From contig JALSHB010000177.1 of NCBI GenBank assembly GCA_026982475.1, forward strand, positions 1-48,582: DNA of 48,582 bases, read 5' to 3'. Made by a program: the position numbers and the translations under genes. The stretch is from Chromatiales bacterium (GTDB lineage Bacteria > Pseudomonadota > Gammaproteobacteria > SZUA-152). The stretch's first letter is position 1. Each line of letters opens with the position of its first letter. The notes under the pieces were generated by a model that did not search any database, was not told the DNA's origin, and saw only the letters and a program-made list of their open reading frames with translations. This document shows, one piece after another, positions 44,300 through 48,582 of the stretch.

Positions 44300-45325
44300 A
44301 TGACGACGCAACAGCAACTCCAGGCCACCATCGAACAGATGGTGCAGACGGGCAAGGGCATTCTCGCCGCCGATGAAAGCCTGCCCACCATCGCCAAGCG
44401 TTTCGCCCTCATCGGCGTCGAATCGACACAGGAGAACCGCCGTGCCTGGCGCGCCCTGTTGTTCACCGCGCCGGGCATCGAGGATTACATCAGTGGCGTG
44501 ATCGAGTTCGAGGAGACCCTGAGCCAGACCACCGACGACGGCACGCCACTGCCCGAGGTGTTGGCGCGGCGTGGCATCGTCCCCGGCGTCAAGGTGGACA
44601 AGGGCAAGGGGCCGCTGGCCCTGTCGCCGGGTGATCTCATTACTTATGGTCTCGATGGCCTGGCGGAACGATTGCAACAATACAAGCAGCAGGGTGCGCG
44701 CTTTGCCAAGTGGCGCGAGGTCTATCCCATCGGCAGGCACAACCCCTCGTCGCTGGGCATCACTGCCAATGCCGAGATGCTGGCGCGCTATGCGGCGGTC
44801 TGCCAGGAACAGGGCATCGTGCCCATCGTCGAGCCGGAGGTGTTGATGGATGGCGACCACAGCCTGGCCCGTTGCGCCGAGGTGACCGAGGCGGTGCAAA
44901 AGGAAATCTTTCATGCCCTGCACCGCCACCATGTCACGCTCGAACACATGGTGCTCAAGCCCAACATGGTGCTGCCAGGGAAGGACTGCCCGCAACAGGC
45001 CAGCGCCGAAGAGGTCGCCGCGGCCACGGTGCGGGTGCTGCGCCGCTGTGTGCCGGCGGCGGTGCCGAGCATCAATTTTCTCTCCGGCGGCCTGAGCCCG
45101 GCGCAGGCCACGGCCAATCTCAACGCCATCAATGCCGGTTTCCCCCTTGAACCCTGGCTGCTGTCGTTTTCCTATGGCCGGGCGCTGCAGCAGCCGGTGC
45201 TGCAGGCCTGGCGGGGCAGGGCGGAGAATGTGCCGGCGGCGCAGCGGGCGTTGCTCAAGCGCGCGCGGCTCAATGGCGCGGCGCAGCGGGGGGAGTACCA
45301 GGCGTCCATGGAGGAAGATGACTGA
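44300..45325 (+). CDS. Fructose-bisphosphate aldolase, class I
   Basis: 341 residues of the metal-independent class I type found in animals, plants and some bacteria. GKGILAADES, the Schiff-base Lys220 in LEHMVLKPNMVLPG and INFLSGGLSPAQATANLN are family marks. It cleaves fructose 1,6-bisphosphate. AAAAAAGGAG precedes the ATG. It starts 46 bases after the MITE, which could therefore have changed its promoter. Downstream lies the tail of a metallo-beta-lactamase gene. Confidence 0.95.
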   Translation: MTTQQQLQATIEQMVQTGKGILAADESLPTIAKRFALIGVESTQENRRAWRALLFTAPGIEDYISGVIEFEETLSQTTDDGTPLPEVLARRGIVPGVKVDKGKGPLALSPGDLITYGLDGLAERLQQYKQQGARFAKWREVYPIGRHNPSSLGITANAEMLARYAAVCQEQGIVPIVEPEVLMDGDHSLARCAEVTEAVQKEIFHALHRHHVTLEHMVLKPNMVLPGKDCPQQASAEEVAAATVRVLRRCVPAAVPSINFLSGGLSPAQATANLNAINAGFPLEPWLLSFSYGRALQQPVLQAWRGRAENVPAAQRALLKRARLNGAAQRGEYQASMEEDD

Positions 45326-45340
45326 TGGGCGAGCTGCCGA

Positions 45341-45499
45341 TGGGACCAGGCCGAGCTGCTGGCCTGGCACGGGAAAACGGGCAATCCGCCACGCACCATC
45401 CTGATCCACGGTGAAAAGGGCGCGATGGCGCACTTCGCCGCTCTGCTCGACGACACCCGGGTGGAGATGCCGGCCAATGGTGAGCAGATTGCCCTTTGA
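45341..45499 (+). pseudogene. C-terminal stump of a beta-CASP metallo-beta-lactamase
   Basis: Not in the ORF track. The frame DQAELLAWHGKTGNPPRTIL, IHGEKGAMAHFAALL and a final PANGEQIAL stop is the C-terminus of RNA-processing MBL-fold proteins (usual form: ADQ.EL..W ... VHGE ... P..GE). The metal-binding HxHxDH part is missing, and there is no start codon or ribosome site. It is the fifth truncated gene in this 11-kb stretch. Confidence 0.75.
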
Positions 45500-45526
45500 T
45501 CTTGCCGAAAAACCGACGGGCGCCCG

Positions 45527-46336
45527 ATGACGCCGTGCCAGGGGGGGGCGAAGCGGCCCACGCGGACCCTGCTGGCCGGTTTCTTTACCGGCTTCGGGGG
45601 CGGCCTGGCCAGTCTCGGCGGCGGCACCCTGCTGATCCCCCTGCTGACCGACTGGCTGGGGCTGAGCCAGCACGAGGCGCGGGGCACGGCCATGGTGATC
45701 GCCGGCTTTACCGCCATCAGCGGTGCGCTGGGCTATGGTCTGCATGCCAGTGTGCAGTGGGACACCCTGCTATGGACCGGCATTCCCGCCCTGATCTGTG
45801 CCCCGCTGGCGGCGCGGTTGTCGGTCAACTGGCCAGAGTCGACCCTGCGCCGGCTGTTCGCCGTTGTGCTGCTGCTGGGCGCCGTGGCGCTGGTTCTGCG
45901 CGGCAGTGAGCCGGCCAGCGGCTTTGCCAGTGGCTGGCCCGATCTCTGGCTGGTGCTGGTGGGCGTGATTGCCGGTGTGGTCGCGGGGGTGGTGGGCATC
46001 AGCGGTGGGCCGGTGCTTGCACCCCTGTTCGTGCTTGGTCTGGGCATGCCCCAGCAGATGGCGCAAGGCTCTTCACTGACCGCCCGTCTGCCAGCCATCG
46101 CCAGCAGCATCTGGGAGAACCAGCGTGAAGGCCTGATCTGCTGGCGTCTCGTGCCGCTGCTGGGGCTGGGCGATGTGGCCGGTACCCTGATGGGTACGCA
46201 GCTGGCCCTGTGGCTGCCCGAACATCAGTTGCGCTATGCCTTTGCCCTGCTGCTGGTGGTATTGGCCGTGCACGAGCTGGCCGGTCGGCCGGCCCAGCCC
46301 GGTGTCGCTCACCGCCCCCACGGCACCTATCCCTGA
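45527..46336 (+). CDS. TSUP family transporter (TauE/SafE type)
   Basis: 269 residues with about eight membrane spans in two repeats. GFGGGLASLGGGTLLIPLLT and GVVAGVVGISGGPVLAPLFV (one from each half) are the duplicated signature of the family, which exports sulfite, sulfoacetate or similar anions in characterised cases; the substrate here is unknown. The ATG at 45527 has no strong ribosome site. It follows the MBL stump directly, and the small gene after it is on the opposite strand. Confidence 0.88.
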   Translation: MTPCQGGAKRPTRTLLAGFFTGFGGGLASLGGGTLLIPLLTDWLGLSQHEARGTAMVIAGFTAISGALGYGLHASVQWDTLLWTGIPALICAPLAARLSVNWPESTLRRLFAVVLLLGAVALVLRGSEPASGFASGWPDLWLVLVGVIAGVVAGVVGISGGPVLAPLFVLGLGMPQQMAQGSSLTARLPAIASSIWENQREGLICWRLVPLLGLGDVAGTLMGTQLALWLPEHQLRYAFALLLVVLAVHELAGRPAQPGVAHRPHGTYP

Positions 46337-46456
46337 GGCCTCGTCAACGACCATTCTGGTGTGACAGGTGGTGGCACAAATTGCGCTGTGGTTGTCCCTG
46401 TGTGCTTCATTGTGTGAGGGTCAGGCGGGCTGTCGCGTATTTCTTTCGCGCTGAAC

Positions 46457-46699
46457 TCACGGCTTTGGCCGGGCGTTGTCCCCGCCAGGGCGTGGTGGCC
46501 CCGGCTCATCCTTCACGTCTCCTTGCGAGGATGGCGGGGCCGCCGAGTCCGTCCCGGATTCCAGCGCCAGCAACCGCGCATCGATGTCGGCCATCAACTG
46601 TTGATAGGCCTCCATGCCGATCATGCCGCGGCGCCAGGTTTCCAGGACCCGGGATTTCTCGAATTGCAGCATGCGCCGACGGCTGGGTGGTCTTGCCAT
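46457..46699 (-). CDS. Small hypothetical protein
   Basis: 80 residues from the ATG at 46699; a GTG two codons earlier (track start) is equally possible. A basic N-terminus (ARPPSRRRMLQFEKSR) and a predicted amphipathic helix (YQQLMADIDARLLALE) are followed by a Pro/Gly-rich tail. I recognise no family. It converges with the TSUP gene. Coding is supported only by frame openness and helix pattern. Confidence 0.45.
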   Translation of the reverse strand: MARPPSRRRMLQFEKSRVLETWRRGMIGMEAYQQLMADIDARLLALESGTDSAAPPSSQGDVKDEPGPPRPGGDNARPKP

Positions 46700-46760
46700 G
46701 GGCACTATCTCAGGTTATGGGATGTGTCGGCTCCCTGCGCTTGCCCAGGGATCCTCGGCA

Positions 46761-47084
46761 TCAGTCATGAATGACGATACGCCGGGTTTCCGTCTCGATG
46801 TCCACCACCTGAGCGGCCTCATGGGCGGCTTTCGCCAGTTCCGCCAGCGCCGTTTCGTCATTTGCCCGGGCCAGGGCCTTGAGGGTGTCTTCGGCGTGGC
46901 AGTCGATGTGCTGACCGGCAAACTTGCCGGGCTTGCAGCCGCAGGCGGGGGCATCGATGGCCATGTCGAAATCCACCGGCATTTGCAGGATTACCGGCTC
47001 GGCGTGGCGCACCTGCGCGAGGGCCTTCTTGGCCGTGATCGGGCCTTGCCAGTCGAGGGCCGGCATGTTGCTGTAGTCGCGCAT
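46761..47084 (-). CDS. Hypothetical protein with Cys-rich centre
   Basis: 107 residues from the ATG at 47084, which follows AAGGAGA; the track ORF extends 18 codons further. A central segment ACGCKPGKFAGQHIDCHAED has three Cys and two His that could bind a metal, and the C-terminal 45 residues look helical, ending with VVDIETETRRIVIHD. Family unknown. It is divergent from pdhA and shares the NtcA-like box at 47165, with TACAAT as its likely -10. Confidence 0.6.
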   Translation of the reverse strand: MRDYSNMPALDWQGPITAKKALAQVRHAEPVILQMPVDFDMAIDAPACGCKPGKFAGQHIDCHAEDTLKALARANDETALAELAKAAHEAAQVVDIETETRRIVIHD

Positions 47085-47164
47085 GATGATTCTCCTTGTG
47101 TTGGCGGGTATGGCGGGGTGTTGGAGGATGCGGTCCATTGTATCCCGGTCAATTCTTCATGGAG

Positions 47165-47180
47165 TGCAACCTAAGTTACT
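47165..47180. promoter_or_regulatory. NtcA-like box between hypothetical gene and pdhA
   Basis: TGCAACCTAAGTTACT. To the right TATGGT (47202-47207) begins 29.5 bases from the centre; to the left TACAAT (47142-47137, minus strand) begins 30.5 bases away. Both fit TAN3T. This arrangement mirrors the site at 43626. Confidence 0.68.
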
Positions 47181-47285
47181 GACGCCGGTGGTTCCTTGTC
47201 CTATGGTTCGATTATTGTTGGTCCGCACGGGAGTTCAGTACAGGGGAAAGGCCGATCGATAAAACGGGCACAAAGGAGGCAGGCT

Positions 47286-48341
47286 ATGGAATCGGATGCA
47301 TTGAAGAAGATGCTGCGCGACATACTGCTGGCGCGGGCCTTCGAAGAGCGGGCGGCGCAGGAATACGCACAGGGCAACATCGCCGGCTTTCTGCATCTCT
47401 ATCCGGGCGAGGAGGCGGTGGGCGTCGGTGTGCTGCATGCGGCGGAACCGGCGGACTATGTCGTTTCCACCTACCGTGAACACGTCCACGCCTTGGTGCG
47501 CGGCGTGCCGGCGCGGGTGGTGATGGCCGAGCTGTTCGGGCGCAAGACCGGCTGCAGCGGCGGCATGGGTGGCTCCATGCACCTGTTCGACCGCGAACGC
47601 CGCTTCATGGGCGGCTATGCCATCGTCGGCGAAACCTTCCCCGTCGCCACCGGTATCGGTTACGCCATCGCCATGCGCGAACTCCCGGAGGCGGTGATCT
47701 GCTTCTTCGGCGACGGCGCCGTCAACCAGGGCACCTTCCACGAAAGCCTCAACATGGCGGCGTTGTGGAAACTGCCGGTGCTGTTCGTGTGCGAGAACAA
47801 CCATTACCAGATAGGCACCGAGATCCATCGTCACTCGGCAGTGGCCGAGGTCTACAAGCGCGCCTGTGGCTATCGCATCCCGGCGCGCCGGGTCAACGGC
47901 ATGGACGTGCTGGCCGTGCATCGGGCCACCGCAGAGGCCCTGAGGCAGGTCCGCGCCGGCAACGGTCCACAGTTTCTCGAATGCGAGACCTACCGTTTTC
48001 GTGGCCATTCCATGGCCGATCCCGGCAGCTATCGCCCCAAGGTGGAATTGCAGGCCTTCGAAAAAGGCGAGGATCCGGTAAAGATCGCCATTGCCGAGAC
48101 CGTGGCCACCTATCCCTCGGCAGAGCAGATTGCGGCTGTGGGCAGCGATAATATCGACAACCTGATGGGTAGCCTGCACAGCGGCGGACACTTTCCGCCC
48201 GAGCATCTCGATGCCATGCAGGCGGCAATCGCCGCCGAGGTGGAGGAGGCCGTGCGTTTCGCCAGCGACAGCCCCGAACCGACCCTGGCCGATGCCGAGG
48301 CGGCCCTGGACTGCAACCGTCACGGGGAGGTGCTGATCTGA
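47286..48341 (+). CDS. pdhA: Pyruvate dehydrogenase E1 component, alpha subunit
   Basis: 351 residues of the two-subunit E1 type found in Gram-positives and mitochondria, not the single-chain AceE typical of gammaproteobacteria. The thiamine diphosphate motif runs from [17 protein letters not shown] (from residue 142) to CENN, and [11 protein letters not shown] is also typical. It decarboxylates pyruvate, or possibly another 2-oxo acid such as acetoin, with E1 beta. AAAGGAGG precedes the ATG at 47286. The stop overlaps the pdhB start by one base. Confidence 0.93.
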   Translation: MESDALKKMLRDILLARAFEERAAQEYAQGNIAGFLHLYPGEEAVGVGVLHAAEPADYVVSTYREHVHALVRGVPARVVMAELFGRKTGCSGGMGGSMHLFDRERRFMGGYAIVGETFPVATGIGYAIAMRELPEAVICFFGDGAVNQGTFHESLNMAALWKLPVLFVCENNHYQIGTEIHRHSAVAEVYKRACGYRIPARRVNGMDVLAVHRATAEALRQVRAGNGPQFLECETYRFRGHSMADPGSYRPKVELQAFEKGEDPVKIAIAETVATYPSAEQIAAVGSDNIDNLMGSLHSGGHFPPEHLDAMQAAIAAEVEEAVRFASDSPEPTLADAEAALDCNRHGEVLI

Positions 48342-48582
48342 TGACGACGCCAATTCATTACTGGCAGGCGCTCAATCGCGCCCTCGACATCGAGCTGGCC
48401 GCGGACGACTCTGTCATCGTGCTGGGTGAAGACGTGGGACTCTACGGCGGCAGTTACCGTGTTACCGAAGGGCTGTATGCCAAGTATGGTGAGTGGCGGT
48501 TGCGCGATACGCCCATTTCCGAGGGCAGCTTCACCGGCCTCGGTGTCGGCGCGGCGCTGGTCGGCCTGCGCCCGGTGGTGGA
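48341..48582 (+). CDS. pdhB: Pyruvate dehydrogenase E1 component, beta subunit (partial)
   Basis: The first 80 codons only, cut by the window end and too short at the edge for the ORF track. [39 protein letters not shown] and [18 protein letters not shown] match the N-terminus of E1 beta. The overlap with pdhA indicates coupled translation. An E2 gene would be expected beyond the window. Confidence 0.92.
   Translation, partial: MTTPIHYWQALNRALDIELAADDSVIVLGEDVGLYGGSYRVTEGLYAKYGEWRLRDTPISEGSFTGLGVGAALVGLRPVV

Noticed and set aside
46360-46378. TGTGACAGGTGGTGGCACA as a CRP site
   Set aside because: Spacing between the half-sites is wrong for CRP, it lies between two convergent genes, and no promoter is positioned by it.

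Overview
The window is GC-rich DNA from a gammaproteobacterium. The evidence is the order thrS-infC-rpmI-rplT-pheS-pheT-ihfA-merR-tRNA-Pro, a HrpA-type helicase, YceI, and a MoxR/Bat aerotolerance operon. Rhodanese, TSUP and other accessory genes fit an environmental, possibly sulfur-metabolising lineage, but the species cannot be named from the sequence. All assignments come from reading motifs and recalling families; no database search was run.

Region 1 (1-6.4 kb): hrpA lies between copies of a dispersed repeat of about 290 bp. Copies 2 and 3 enclose an AT-rich, Cys-rich 76-aa ORF with its own terminator. A PilZ protein follows. Region 2 (6.4-13.2 kb): soluble lytic transglycosylase, a membrane protein, YceI, a partner-switch signalling set (STAS protein, receiver/PP2C/HATPase protein, 107-aa protein) and a rhodanese behind a perfect inverted repeat. 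Region 3 (13.2-21.2 kb): the translation cluster, with infC starting at AUC, a strong hairpin before pheS and REP-like hairpins between pheS and pheT, ending in ihfA, a MerR regulator and tRNA-Pro(GGG). Region 4 (21.3-26.3 kb, minus strand): an APC permease, a P3A proton ATPase and a PstS-like protein in a likely operon. Region 5 (26.5-34.6 kb, minus strand): moxR-DUF58-DUF4381-batA-batB/C-batD and a short lipoprotein.

Region 6 (34.6-48.6 kb) is an accessory stress and energy island. Intact genes are a stand-alone FtsH, a Crp/Fnr regulator, a general-stress membrane protein, a SpoIIAA-like protein, alpha-glucan phosphorylase, a methyltransferase, a YvlD-like membrane protein, class I aldolase, a TSUP transporter and pyruvate dehydrogenase E1 alpha and beta (beta runs off the window). 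Between them lie gene stumps: a receiver N-terminus joined to a YfdX C-terminus, a second Crp/Fnr gene with an internal deletion, the N-terminus of a cardiolipin synthase, the C-terminus of a flavoprotein disulfide reductase and the C-terminus of a beta-CASP metallo-beta-lactamase. A 285-bp MITE lies beside one stump. The gene set recalls transmissible stress-tolerance (heat-resistance) islands, here partly decayed.

The most interesting signal is regulatory. Four intergenic sites fit TGYAA-N6-TTRCA (also readable as TGYA-N8-TACA). They sit about 41.5 bp upstream of inferred starts, mostly with TAN3T -10 boxes; two sites serve divergent gene pairs. The island's own Crp/Fnr protein has Val where CRP has Glu181, as in cyanobacterial NtcA, whose known site is GTA-N8-TAC. 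This suggests an NtcA-like DNA code used by an unrelated stress regulon.
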